Source: JAUWQU01 sp964605095 (GTDB taxonomy: Bacteria; Planctomycetota; Phycisphaerae; SM23-33). Taken from it: a stretch of DNA of 14,882 nucleotides. Both the position numbers and the translations under genes were made by a program. The stretch covers positions 1 to 14,882 of the forward strand of contig CAZSBS010000111.1 in the NCBI GenBank assembly GCA_964605095.1, given 5' to 3'. The notes beneath the pieces were generated by a model. That model ran no database searches and was not told the origin of the DNA. It saw nothing but the letters and a program-made list of their open reading frames with translations. Positions within the stretch are counted from its first letter, which is position 1; each line of letters starts with the position of its first letter. Positions 6,771 through 14,439 of the stretch are shown here, one piece after another.

Positions 6771-7687
6771 ATTGATGTCTTCGCCTGTTTGTCCAAAGGT
6801 TGACCGATCATCTCCAGCACGGGGCTGAAGTCCCGGGCCAGAAAATCCTCAACTGCCTGGCGGGCCGCCGGCCAGGCGTCAACGACCGCCGCCGCCTCAC
6901 CGCATAACCGCCGCACGTGCCGGATGGACAACTCCGCGCCATCCGGCTCCATCTGCGGCAGCGTGAACTTATTACGCTCGCCATCGGTGCCCAATGTCTT
7001 GCCCACCTGCTTCTCGTTGCCCACGACGTCCAGCAGGTCGTCGGCAAGCTGGTAGGCCGTGCCAAGGCAATAACCCGCCTGGCCAAACGCGGCCGACTCG
7101 TCGGAGCCAATCCGGGCGCACGCCTCGCCCGCCAAGGCAAACAACGCCCCGGTCTTACCGCGGGCAAGGGCCAGGCAGGTTTCCTCATCGACCTGCCGGC
7201 CTCGGTACACAAGCTCCTGCCGGGCCTCCGTCAGGCATACTTGCGTTACTTTATCCATAAATGCAACTAAGAGGGAATGGTTCTCCGTTTCGATCAGTAA
7301 ATTCATCGCCTCGCAGAGCAAAATGTCGCCGACCAGGACCGCGCCGGACGAGGAAGTCCGGCACCAGAACGTGGGCGTCGCACGGCGAAGCAGGGCGTTG
7401 TCGATGACGTCATCGTGGCACAGGCTGGCTGTGTGAACAAGCTCCACCGCCGCCGCGGCGCGCTCGATGAGCCCAGGCTCGCAAGAGCCGGCGCCCGATA
7501 GCATAAGCCGCCCGGCAAGCCGGCTGCGAAGCATCTTGCCGCCAAGCAGGTCCCTCGCCTCGGCAAGGCTGGTCAGCGCGGACAACCCATCCAGTCGCGA
7601 ACCGATCCGAACGCGAACCCGATCCAGAAAGCCGCTCAAGTTTTTGTCTGCATTCGGAGCCAAAAGCAAACAGCACTCCCGGCACAT
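6767..7687 (-). CDS. Trans-polyprenyl diphosphate synthase (quinone side chain)
   Basis: It adds isopentenyl diphosphate units to an allylic primer to make the long isoprenoid tail of menaquinone or ubiquinone. From Met at 7687 the protein is 306 aa, in the family range. Both aspartate-rich motifs are present: DDVID (92-96) followed by the double Arg, and DDLLD (216-220) after GTAYQLA. Other signatures are GGKMLRSRL (an IPP-site GGK-x-x-R variant with Ser in the usual Pro place), VLVGDILL, KTGALFALAG and the GTDGERNKFTLPQ segment. HTASLCHDD precedes the first motif. The frame runs on to a GTG at 7774, but neither start has a convincing ribosome site; the ATG was preferred because the conserved domain begins about 13 residues later. 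It leads the nqr operon and overlaps nqrA by 4 bp, fitting co-production of quinone and quinone reductase. Chain length cannot be read with confidence. Confidence 0.9.
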   Translation of the reverse strand: MCRECCLLLAPNADKNLSGFLDRVRVRIGSRLDGLSALTSLAEARDLLGGKMLRSRLAGRLMLSGAGSCEPGLIERAAAAVELVHTASLCHDDVIDNALLRRATPTFWCRTSSSGAVLVGDILLCEAMNLLIETENHSLLVAFMDKVTQVCLTEARQELVYRGRQVDEETCLALARGKTGALFALAGEACARIGSDESAAFGQAGYCLGTAYQLADDLLDVVGNEKQVGKTLGTDGERNKFTLPQMEPDGAELSIRHVRRLCGEAAAVVDAWPAARQAVEDFLARDFSPVLEMIGQPLDKQAKTSI

Positions 7688-7794
7688 GCGTGTGCCACGC
7701 TCACGCCAACAAACCAGCAGATGCCACCAAGCCGGCGGAGTCCCAAGCCCAATGGGAAATCGCTGTGCTAACACCTCGACGCGACAAAAGAAGG

Positions 7795-7800
7795 TATAAT
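7795..7800 (+). promoter_or_regulatory. Perfect TATAAT -10 box in the divergent region
   Basis: A consensus TATAAT lies about 200 nt before the phosphoesterase start. No good TTGACA-like box is found 16-18 nt upstream, so it may need an activator or be incidental. On the minus strand the overlapping hexamer TATTAT (7801-7796) could serve the prenyl synthase-nqr operon, provided translation starts at 7687. Confidence 0.4.
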
Positions 7801-7810
7801 AGAGAAATGT

Positions 7811-7851
7811 CGCGAAAAAGCGACTGCTTTTCCACTTTTCCGCTTTTCGCG
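7811..7851 (+). repeat. Hairpin in the phosphoesterase 5' leader
   Basis: CGCGAAAAAGCG (7811-7822) pairs with CGCTTTTCGCG (7841-7851) with one bulged A and an 18-nt pyrimidine-rich loop. It begins 11 nt after the TATAAT box, so it would form at the very 5' end of a transcript starting there. No T run follows. Confidence 0.5.
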
Positions 7852-7996
7852 TGCGCCGTGCGCGAGGATAAGTCCTGGCAGCCCTACGCGGCCGTCAGAT
7901 CGCTTGTGTGATGTGGCCGTTGCAGATATGCTCTGGCGCTCGGCGGCTCTTGTGGCGGCTGGCGATACCCGCATCCGCGTTACTGGGAGAGGTCAA

Positions 7997-9403
7997 ATGC
8001 GTAGGATGAAGGCCGTTCTTTACACCATGATGACGTTGTTCGTGGTCGCACTGGGCTGCCAGCAGGCCTCGGCCGGACGCGTGGCTGGACGCGTCTTCAT
8101 CGACACCAACGACGACGGCGTGTTCAACGCCACGGACCGGCCCGCCGCCGCTGTCTCGGTCACCGACGGCTTCAACGTCGTTCGCACCGACGACGCCGGC
8201 CTATACGCCATCGACGCCGGTGTCCAGCCGCCCTTGGGCGAGTCGAGTTATCCTATCGTGTCGGTGAGCTTCCCTAGCGGCGCCTGGCCAAAGGACGGCT
8301 GGTTCCGCCGCATCGTCTCGGGCGTCGACGCCAATAAGGTGGACTTCCCCCTGCAATGCCAGGACCAGCCCGCGACGTTCCTATTCATACACGGCACCGA
8401 TTCCCACCTGCCGCGAGGCGGCACGGAGAAGTTCGTGGAGTTCAGCAAGGAAGTCCAGCAGTTCGGCGACGCTGTCGCGTTCTGCGTGCTGACCGGCGAC
8501 AATCCCGACCTGTCCGACCATCGACCCTTCGACAAAGCCCGGGACGAGTGGAAGATCGTCAACGACATGTTCCACAGCATACCCAGGCCGCTGTTCGTGG
8601 TGCCAGGCAACCACGACGCCGCCGGTTCGACCACCACGGGATGGGACCAGGACAATCCCATGTTCGGCTACGGTTTCTACCGGCGGTTCCTTGGCCCGAT
8701 CAGGTGGTCCTTCAACTACGGCGGCGTGCATTTCGCCGGCGTCGACTTCCTGCACATCCAGGGCAACAAATGGGTCTGGGGCGTCGGCGACCAGGCCGCC
8801 CAATGGCTCGACAGGGATCTGGCCCTCGTCCCGCCCGCAACTCGGAAGGTCGTATTCGTCCACTCCCCCTTAGGCGATAAGTTCGCACAGGTGGTGCGGA
8901 AGCACAAAGTAGACCAGATCTACGCCGGCCACACCCACGCGGTCACCGTCGGGACGTTCCAGGGCGCGGACCTGTTCGTCAGCGGGTCCGTTGGCAACAT
9001 CTTCGGCGACAAGCCCGATCCGCAACCAGGTTATCGGCTTGTCCGTGTGGAGCCGCGGGCCATCCGCTCGGTGTACAAGACCACCGGCAAGGACTTCGCA
9101 ATTGAGATCCAAAGCCCGCCAACCTCGCTCAGGCTGGCCAAGGGCGCGGCGATCAGCGGGACGTTCCTCAATCCGGGTGGAAAGGTCCGAAACATCACTG
9201 TGACGCTGGACGGCAAGCCGGCGCGCGTGACGATCAGCAAGGGCAGGCAGTTCTCGAGCTTCGAGGCCGTCCTGGACGCCGAGGCCATGCCGACGGGCCC
9301 CTGCAAGCTCGAAGTGGTCGTCAGCGGCGAGGGCATCGACCGCCGGATCATTCGCGACATAACCGTCGGCGGCGAAGACACCCCGGCGCGGGCCGACAAA
9401 TAA
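7997..9403 (+). CDS. Exported calcineurin-like metallophosphoesterase with Ig-like N-domain
   Basis: The 468-aa product has a signal peptide (MRRMKAVLYTMMTLFVVALG) with a likely cleavage after ASA near residue 27; the Cys at 21 is a poor lipobox. An N-terminal beta-sandwich of the MetallophosN/SdrD-B type follows (about 28-120), with VFIDTNDDGVFN and the VRTDDAGLY repeat. The phosphoesterase domain has the di-metal motifs D135-x-H137 (GTDSH), GDN 167-169, GNHD 204-207, His289 (FVHSP) and GHTH 311-314. A C-terminal beta-rich domain (about 365-455) fits the MetallophosC type. This three-part layout is typical of exported phosphoesterases of Bacteroidetes and Planctomycetes; the substrate is unknown. 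The frame is open to a TTG at 7904, but GGGAGAGG at 7985-7992 and the signal peptide support the ATG at 7997. Its 3' end faces the oxidoreductase gene. Confidence 0.88.
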   Translation: MRRMKAVLYTMMTLFVVALGCQQASAGRVAGRVFIDTNDDGVFNATDRPAAAVSVTDGFNVVRTDDAGLYAIDAGVQPPLGESSYPIVSVSFPSGAWPKDGWFRRIVSGVDANKVDFPLQCQDQPATFLFIHGTDSHLPRGGTEKFVEFSKEVQQFGDAVAFCVLTGDNPDLSDHRPFDKARDEWKIVNDMFHSIPRPLFVVPGNHDAAGSTTTGWDQDNPMFGYGFYRRFLGPIRWSFNYGGVHFAGVDFLHIQGNKWVWGVGDQAAQWLDRDLALVPPATRKVVFVHSPLGDKFAQVVRKHKVDQIYAGHTHAVTVGTFQGADLFVSGSVGNIFGDKPDPQPGYRLVRVEPRAIRSVYKTTGKDFAIEIQSPPTSLRLAKGAAISGTFLNPGGKVRNITVTLDGKPARVTISKGRQFSSFEAVLDAEAMPTGPCKLEVVVSGEGIDRRIIRDITVGGEDTPARADK

Positions 9404-9486
9404 CGCGATGATCTCTCGCCGGCCCCCTGGAAACAGGCAATCAGCCCGGGCGTGCGATGCCAAAGCACCGTCGAGAGCGCCCTCGC

Positions 9487-9551
9487 AAAAAAAGAAGACG
9501 CCCGGCGCTGAGCCCCGATACAGTCAGGCAGTGGGGCTCAACGCCGGGCGT
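9487..9551 (-). terminator. Intrinsic terminator of the Gfo/Idh/MocA gene
   Basis: Two 19-nt arms (9498-9516 and 9533-9551) surround a 16-nt loop. They match at 18 of 19 positions; the odd pair is an allowed G-U in minus-strand RNA but an A-C mismatch in plus-strand RNA. On the minus strand the stem is followed by CTTCTTTTTTT (down to about 9487). Both the wobble and the T tract show that it acts on the minus-strand transcript. It begins 5 nt beyond the oxidoreductase stop codon. Confidence 0.9.
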
Positions 9552-9556
9552 ATAAA

Positions 9557-10939
9557 TCAAAGCTTCCAGCCGGTCCGGAAGTTCGGCGTCACCAGCTTGT
9601 TGGCCTCGGGGCAGTTGGTGAACTGCATCTTCGCGGCGTCCCACTGGAGCTTCTGCCCGGCGAAGCGAATCGCGATGACGCCCACCAGGGAAACTTCCGT
9701 CAGCGCGCCGCCGTAGCTGAAGTCCGAGTCGGCCGGACGATTCTCGCGAATCGCCTCGAGCCATTCCTGATGGTGCTCCTTGGTACGCTTGAGGCTCTGC
9801 GCGGGCAGCTTGTCCTTAGCCGCCTTCATCGCCGTCTCCGGGAACATCCGGCAGCCGCTGGCGCCGTGCGAGCCGTGGCTGATTCCGCCCTTGGTGCCGA
9901 TGAGCACCGCCCCGGTGCCGGGCGCATTGCGGTTGGCCTCCAGGGCCTCGGGATGCGGCATCTTCGCGTCGCCGTCGTACCAGTACAGCGTCACCGGGCC
10001 ACGGCTGCCCTTGGCCGGAAACTCGAACGTGAGCTTCGTGGCCTGGGGGAAAGTCTCGAAGTCCTTCTTGGGATCGTAGCCCTTAACCTCGGCCAGCACC
10101 GATGTGGGCGCGTCCAGCTCCAGAGCCCAGAACGACGGGTCCGCGACGTGGCAGAACCAGTCGCCCAGGCACCCGCAGCCGAACGCCGACCACCCGCGCC
10201 AGTTCCAGGGATGATAGAACGGCTCGTAGGGCCTCTCGGCTACCGGGCCGAGCCAGACGTCCCAGTCCAGCCCCTTGGGCACCGCGGGGCGATCCGAGAG
10301 CTTGGGCAGGTTGTTGATCTGGCAGTAGAGATGATTGTCCTTGAACGCGTCACAGGCGGCGTGGACCTCCTTGACATCGCCTATCATCCCGGCTCGCACC
10401 CACTCGACCAGCATGCGGGTCTCGTTGGTCGAATGGCCCTGGTTGCCCATTTGCGTGACGACCTTCATCTCCTTGGCGGCCTTGGCCATCGCCCGAACCT
10501 CGGCGATCGAGTGAGCGAGCGGCTTCTCACAGTAAACGTGCTTGCCACGCCTGATGGCATCCAGGGCGATAACGCAATGGCTGTGGTCCGGCACGCCGAC
10601 GGTAACCGCATCGATGTCCTTGTCCATCGCGTCGAACATCTTGCGGAAGTCCTGGAATTGCTTTGCGGTCTTGTACTTCTTGGCGGCGTTGTCCAGGTGG
10701 GCCTGGTCGACGTCGCAAATCGCCACGACGTTTTCGCCGCCCATGCAGCCGAGGTCGTGCCCGCCCTGCCCGCCGACGCCTACGCCGGCTATGTTGAGCT
10801 TGTCGCTGGGGGCCTTTTGGCCGGACGCGGCCAGAACGTGACGCGGAACGATGCTGAACACCGCCGCTCCAACGCCGATACCCGCCAGCAAACTCCGCCT
10901 GCTGAACTTCCTTCCGCCATTGTTCTCATTGTCGTTCAT
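9557..10939 (-). CDS. Tat-exported Gfo/Idh/MocA family oxidoreductase
   Basis: An NAD(P)-dependent sugar or polyol oxidoreductase of 460 aa. The N-terminus carries a twin-arginine signal (RKFSRRSLLAG, Arg14-Arg15) with a hydrophobic stretch and a likely cleavage at VLA-AS (about 37), so it is folded before export. The Rossmann fold follows: LNIAGVGVGGQG (48-59), the acidic strand end VAICDVD, VPDHSH and the catalytic-region signature EKPLA (138-142). The C-terminal half is the substrate domain and ends in NFRTGWKL, a tail common in planctomycetal members. AGGAGA at 10951-10946 is 6 nt before the ATG at 10939, so the longer frame to 10972 is not used. Such genes are heavily duplicated in Planctomycetota, so the substrate cannot be inferred. 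The neighbours give no pathway. Confidence 0.92.
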   Translation of the reverse strand: MNDNENNGGRKFSRRSLLAGIGVGAAVFSIVPRHVLAASGQKAPSDKLNIAGVGVGGQGGHDLGCMGGENVVAICDVDQAHLDNAAKKYKTAKQFQDFRKMFDAMDKDIDAVTVGVPDHSHCVIALDAIRRGKHVYCEKPLAHSIAEVRAMAKAAKEMKVVTQMGNQGHSTNETRMLVEWVRAGMIGDVKEVHAACDAFKDNHLYCQINNLPKLSDRPAVPKGLDWDVWLGPVAERPYEPFYHPWNWRGWSAFGCGCLGDWFCHVADPSFWALELDAPTSVLAEVKGYDPKKDFETFPQATKLTFEFPAKGSRGPVTLYWYDGDAKMPHPEALEANRNAPGTGAVLIGTKGGISHGSHGASGCRMFPETAMKAAKDKLPAQSLKRTKEHHQEWLEAIRENRPADSDFSYGGALTEVSLVGVIAIRFAGQKLQWDAAKMQFTNCPEANKLVTPNFRTGWKL

Positions 10940-11112
10940 ACGAGTTCTCCTGAACTTCCCTAGACCGAACACTCCGTAGTTACCAATAGACTCTTTAACT
11001 CATACTCAGGCGGCATGGGCCGGAAATGTTCAAATTGTGGCGCCTGTTAAAATCTGTCGCGGCAGGATTGCTCAGGGCTACCACCGACCGGGCGGCGCGT
11101 TAAACTGCATGT
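10940..11112. other. Divergent intergenic region, oxidoreductase / hydrolase
   Basis: A 173-nt region between divergent start codons that must hold promoters for both. On the plus strand TAAAAT (11048-11053) is a five-of-six match to a -10 box, without a clear -35. No Shine-Dalgarno is visible before the hydrolase ATG at 11113. No other structure was noted. Confidence 0.35.
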
Positions 11113-12549
11113 ATGAACTTTCTCGCGATCTCGCGACAACTCGGCGCCCAAGCGGCCATGGCGGCGGTGGCCTTCTTCGCTGTGGCCCAAAGCCTGGCCG
11201 GGCCGGTAACTGCCGCCCCGCCCCTTGGGGGCCCAGGGCCGGCCGACGCGAACTCTCCGGCGGCCCGGGCGGCGTGGAAGAAACTTGCCGCCCTGGACGA
11301 CCCTGCCGCCAGGGACCGCATCCTGCCCGCCGCGCTGGACGCGATTGGGCATGAGCCCAATGACGTGCGAAGGCTCATCGCCGCCGACGACGCGTACGAC
11401 CCCATCGGCCCAGGCCCCCGCGAGCGAACAGTCCAGGTCGCCGACGCCGCGAAAAAGTACGACGTGTCGTTTACCGTGGTCGCCCCGCCCGAGTATCGGC
11501 CCGACAGGCCCTGGCCGGTGCTTCTGGCGGCCCACGGCCAGCATGGCGACGGGCGTGGCTTCACCCGCACCGCTTCCCGCCTGCTGGGGGCGGATTCGGG
11601 CAAGTACATCATCGTCGCGCCGACCATGCCCGGCCCGCGGGAGTACAGCGGCAAGAGCTACCAGGAGCAGGCGTACCTCCAGCCGCTCGCCTGGGTCCGC
11701 CGCCACATGAACGTGGACGACAACCGCGTGTACCTCACCGGCTACAGCCTGGGCGGGCACACCACGTGGCACTTGGCGACGTTGTTTCCGCGACGCTTCG
11801 CCGCGGGCATTGCAATGGCGGGAGTGCCGTGGTTCCAGGGCGCGCCTCACACGGCCAACATGTACCTGGGGAACCTCAGCGGCTTGGCGTTCTGGTCGAT
11901 CTGGGGCGAACTGGACCACCCCGCCCCGCCCGCTATCGGGCAGGTGCAGTTCAACCGCGCCGCCGCAGCCAGGCTCGGCGATCTGCACAACGCCAACTTC
12001 CGCGCAACCGAGCTGCCGGGCGTCGGCCATGACGGATGCTACCCCAATCCACGCGAGTTCGCCGCGTTCCTGGCCGGTGCGAAACGCCAGCCAATGCCCG
12101 CGAAGTTCACCCACGTCTTCCACCTGATGCACCACGCACGCGGCTACTATCTCGAAGCCGTCGCCCTGACCGCTCAACCAATGCAAATGGACCAGCACAT
12201 CAGAGTGAGCTTCGATCACAAGCCCACGCGGGAAGAGTCCGACCGAAAAATGGAGGACTACTTCCAGAGGTTCCTCTTTGGCTTCTCAGCCGATCTGGAC
12301 CGCCAGGCCAACTCGCTGACCATAACGCTCAACCGCATTCGCAAGGTCAGGCTATACGTGATGGACGGCATGTTCGACCTGGCCAGGCCTGTCAGCCTGC
12401 GCGTCGGCGCCCGCACGTGGAAGGGCCTCGTACCCGCCTCGGCAGAGTGCATGCTGAAACACTACGCCGACGACCGCGACGCCTCGGCCCTGATCGTCAA
12501 CGAGGTGGACATCGACTCCGCCGGCCGGGCTGTGATACGATACAAGTGA
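11113..12549 (+). CDS. Secreted alpha/beta hydrolase (dienelactone hydrolase/PHB depolymerase-like)
   Basis: The 478-aa product starts with a signal peptide (1 to about 35, cleavage near VTAA-PP) and a low-complexity Pro/Gly/Ala linker. The alpha/beta hydrolase core spans about 115-322: the oxyanion-hole strand VLLAAHGQHG (136-145), the nucleophile elbow GYSLGG (210-215, Ser212), a candidate acid Asp268 in IWGELD, and His306 in PGVGHDG. A second domain (about 325-478) shows LTITLNRIRKVRLYVMD and a V-x-V-G-x-TWKG segment, a beta-rich C-terminal module that I recall from similar planctomycetal hydrolases. It probably cleaves an ester or peptide outside the cytoplasm; the substrate is unknown. 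No ribosome site is visible before the ATG. It is followed after 7 nt by the cyclase gene, and the two are probably one operon. Confidence 0.85.
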   Translation: MNFLAISRQLGAQAAMAAVAFFAVAQSLAGPVTAAPPLGGPGPADANSPAARAAWKKLAALDDPAARDRILPAALDAIGHEPNDVRRLIAADDAYDPIGPGPRERTVQVADAAKKYDVSFTVVAPPEYRPDRPWPVLLAAHGQHGDGRGFTRTASRLLGADSGKYIIVAPTMPGPREYSGKSYQEQAYLQPLAWVRRHMNVDDNRVYLTGYSLGGHTTWHLATLFPRRFAAGIAMAGVPWFQGAPHTANMYLGNLSGLAFWSIWGELDHPAPPAIGQVQFNRAAAARLGDLHNANFRATELPGVGHDGCYPNPREFAAFLAGAKRQPMPAKFTHVFHLMHHARGYYLEAVALTAQPMQMDQHIRVSFDHKPTREESDRKMEDYFQRFLFGFSADLDRQANSLTITLNRIRKVRLYVMDGMFDLARPVSLRVGARTWKGLVPASAECMLKHYADDRDASALIVNEVDIDSAGRAVIRYK

Positions 12550-12556
12550 GAAAGAC

Positions 12557-13198
12557 ATGATCCACTTTGGCCGCGTGCATGACATCAGCATACTGCTGGG
12601 CGAAGAGTCGGCCACCTGGCCAGGCGACCCGCCCTACGAGCGAGACCTTGTCTCCTCCATCGCCAAGGGCGACGTTTCGGAGGTCTCCAGGCTGACGATG
12701 ACGGCGCACGTCGGCACGCACTTGGACACCCCTGCCCATTTCATCGGCGGCGGCAGGGGCCTGGACGGCTACCGTGCGGAGGACTTCATTCTCCCAGCCA
12801 TCGTCGTCGACGCCGGCGACACGACGACCATCGGGCCGGAACTGGTCAGCGATTCCACCCCCCCGCCAGGCGGGGCGATACTCTTTCGGACGACCAACAG
12901 CATCAGCGGGCGGATAACCTCGGGGAAGTTCTTTACGGACGGGGTGTACCTCTCGGCCGAGGCGGCCCGGATGTGCGTGGACCGCGCCGTCCGGCTGGTG
13001 GGGATCGACTATTTCTCCATCGACGCCTTCGGAACCAGAACTTTCCCGGCGCACATGTGCCTCATGTCGGCCGGGGTGCTGATCCTCGAGACGATCAACC
13101 TCCGCAACGTAGTCCCAGGCGGCTACACGCTGATCTGCCTGCCGCTTCGCCTGGCCGGCGCCGAGGCCTCGCCGGTCCGGGCCGTGCTCCTTGAGTAG
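12557..13198 (+). CDS. Cyclase family metal hydrolase (kynurenine formamidase-like)
   Basis: The 213-aa protein is full length for the cyclase family (Pfam Cyclase; includes arylformamidase KynB and isatin hydrolase). The metal-binding signature H-x-G-T-H-x-D-x-P-x-H is present as His51, Gly53, Thr54, His55, Asp57, Pro59 and His61, and the second conserved site is Asp57-linked FPAHMCLM (His166) with Glu178 in ILETINL. The N-terminal DISILLGEESATWPGD (9-24) is also typical. It lacks a signal peptide, so it acts in the cytoplasm, unlike its upstream partner. It starts 7 nt after the hydrolase stop; GAGAAAG across the stop could serve as a weak ribosome site. No other tryptophan-degradation gene is nearby, so the KynB role is only one possibility. 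Confidence 0.9.
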   Translation: MIHFGRVHDISILLGEESATWPGDPPYERDLVSSIAKGDVSEVSRLTMTAHVGTHLDTPAHFIGGGRGLDGYRAEDFILPAIVVDAGDTTTIGPELVSDSTPPPGGAILFRTTNSISGRITSGKFFTDGVYLSAEAARMCVDRAVRLVGIDYFSIDAFGTRTFPAHMCLMSAGVLILETINLRNVVPGGYTLICLPLRLAGAEASPVRAVLLE

Positions 13199-13235
13199 GA
13201 GTGCCCAACTTCAATTTATCCAACTGGTTGCGCGA

Positions 13236-13298
13236 GAAAATGGGGGCTGATCCCTGCGTCCCGGCGCGCCGGGACGCAGGTGTTTGTACCCAATTTTC
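13236..13298. repeat. REP-like palindrome with perfect 28-bp core
   Basis: The core at 13253-13280 is a perfect 28-bp palindrome centred on GGCGCGCC. Outer arms GAAAATGGG (13236-13244) and CCCAATTTTC (13289-13298) pair with a single extra base, giving a 63-nt nested palindrome. It lies between two convergent genes, ending 7 nt from the PEP-CTERM gene stop. On the plus strand the core is followed by TGTTTGT, so it may also end transcription of the hydrolase-cyclase pair. Its architecture resembles intergenic REP elements. Confidence 0.7.
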
Positions 13299-13305
13299 GG
13301 AATGT

Positions 13306-14070
13306 CTATTTCTTGTGCATCCTCCCGCGGCGCAGCAGCCACAGGCCCATCGCCCCCAGCATGGAGAGCATGGCCGGCTCGGGCACGGTCGTAACCGTCA
13401 GGACAGGCCTATTCTCCGTAGTATTGTTGTTCCGCGAGTTGAAGAGGTAGCTCACGTTGGTGTCAGCGGCATACAGGCGGAAGCTCACTTGATTCCCGCC
13501 GAGCAGGTCCGCCACGAAGCTTGAACCAAGGCCCAGAGTGTAAGTGGTTGCCCCGCTGGTGGCGCCTCCGTAGGAGAACGTGCCCAGGAGCTGGTCGCTG
13601 GCGCTCCTAAGCGTCGCCAGGCTGTCGAAGGTGATACTCGTCGAGGGCGTCTCGGACTTGGTGTCTCCCTCCACCCAGGAATCCTCCGCCATCCAGTCCA
13701 GGTAGAACTGCCCGGCGGATGAGGAGTTGAACAGCGCGTTGTTGCCCGGGCTGGCGGATGTCAGCTTCAGTGTGACCGACTGGACCGTCCACTGGCCGAT
13801 CCCGTACGCCGCATCGGAGGCCGCCTTCACCGCACTGCCGTCGAACCTCATGACGGTCTGGAACTCGCCCTTGGCCAGGCCACTGGCCGCAACCGACAAA
13901 GCCCCGAGTCCGCCGTAATTGGTGGTGGGATTGTTCGACATCACAAGCGCGTCGGCAACGGGGGTTGGCGGTGTCAGTACCACGACAGCCGAAAACGCCG
14001 ACGAGGCCAAGGTCCCGAATACCGCCGACACGACCGAAACAACGACGACAAATCTCCTCACGTTCAACAT
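13306..14070 (-). CDS. PEP-CTERM sorted DNRLRE-like surface protein
   Basis: The 254-aa product has a signal peptide (1 to about 28, MLNVRRFVVVV...SAFSA). Next comes a beta-rich domain of the DNRLRE type: the ADALVMSNNPTTNYGG stretch (39-54) matches the usual 'adt.v....p..nyG...' start, and MRFDGSAV follows. The C-terminal sorting tail has the VPEP motif (229-232), a hydrophobic helix and a basic end (LLRRGRMHKK). Such proteins are cut and anchored or released by an exosortase; none is in this window. The frame stays open to 14283, but GGAGGA at 14083-14078 is 7 nt from the ATG at 14070 and the signal peptide starts there. The protein probably lies in the extracellular matrix or envelope; no partner is evident. 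The gene stands alone, convergent to the cyclase. Confidence 0.88.
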   Translation of the reverse strand: MLNVRRFVVVVSVVSAVFGTLASSAFSAVVVLTPPTPVADALVMSNNPTTNYGGLGALSVAASGLAKGEFQTVMRFDGSAVKAASDAAYGIGQWTVQSVTLKLTSASPGNNALFNSSSAGQFYLDWMAEDSWVEGDTKSETPSTSITFDSLATLRSASDQLLGTFSYGGATSGATTYTLGLGSSFVADLLGGNQVSFRLYAADTNVSYLFNSRNNNTTENRPVLTVTTVPEPAMLSMLGAMGLWLLRRGRMHKK

Positions 14071-14137
14071 CACACTGTCCTCCAAGCTGGGATTACTACG
14101 TCTCCTGGCCCACGAACACCGAAGGCCTATCTTCTTG

Positions 14138-14165
14138 ACTATACCACACTTCGAGAATTCCGCAA
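14138..14165 (-). promoter_or_regulatory. Candidate promoter of the PEP-CTERM gene
   Basis: On the minus strand TTGCGG (14165-14160), a 16-nt spacer and TATAGT (14143-14138) lie about 68 nt before the ATG. The -10 matches at five of six bases; the -35 matches only the first three. The candidate rests on position and the -10 box. Confidence 0.35.
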
Positions 14166-14439
14166 CCCTTATTCCGCTCCTCAAACCTAAGTTTTTTTCC
14201 CGCCGGGGCTGCTTGCTTCCCACATGGATTTGACAACCCCTTGTAATGCAAGCCTTAATGCCATATCGTGCGAGGGTCGGCATCCATGCTCACTTGGTGC
14301 CTCCGTAAATTTCTTGTCTGCTTTGGCGAAGCAACAAGGCCCATCGCCGTAACCCGCGACCAGCGAAAATGCCACAGATGCCGGGACTTCTTAGTCGAAC
14401 CAAGCGCTGCAGGGCAGTATCATAACCCATTATCAGAGG

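Larger units (their letters stand above)
7688..7996. other. Divergent intergenic region, nqr operon / phosphoesterase
   Basis: This 309-nt stretch separates the two divergently transcribed units. It contains the TATAAT box at 7795-7800 and a strong imperfect inverted repeat at 7811-7851. Short open frames cross it (for example from the ATG at 7807), but they lack ribosome sites and recognisable protein features and are not called. Confidence 0.5.

Noticed and set aside
7807..7911. Small plus-strand frame just after the TATAAT box
   Set aside because: It has no Shine-Dalgarno, contains the leader hairpin, and its product shows no membrane segment or other feature of a leader peptide.
14071..14283. 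N-terminal extension of the PEP-CTERM protein (71 codons upstream)
   Set aside because: The strong GGAGGA site and the signal peptide at 14070 mark the true start; the extension would bury the signal peptide.
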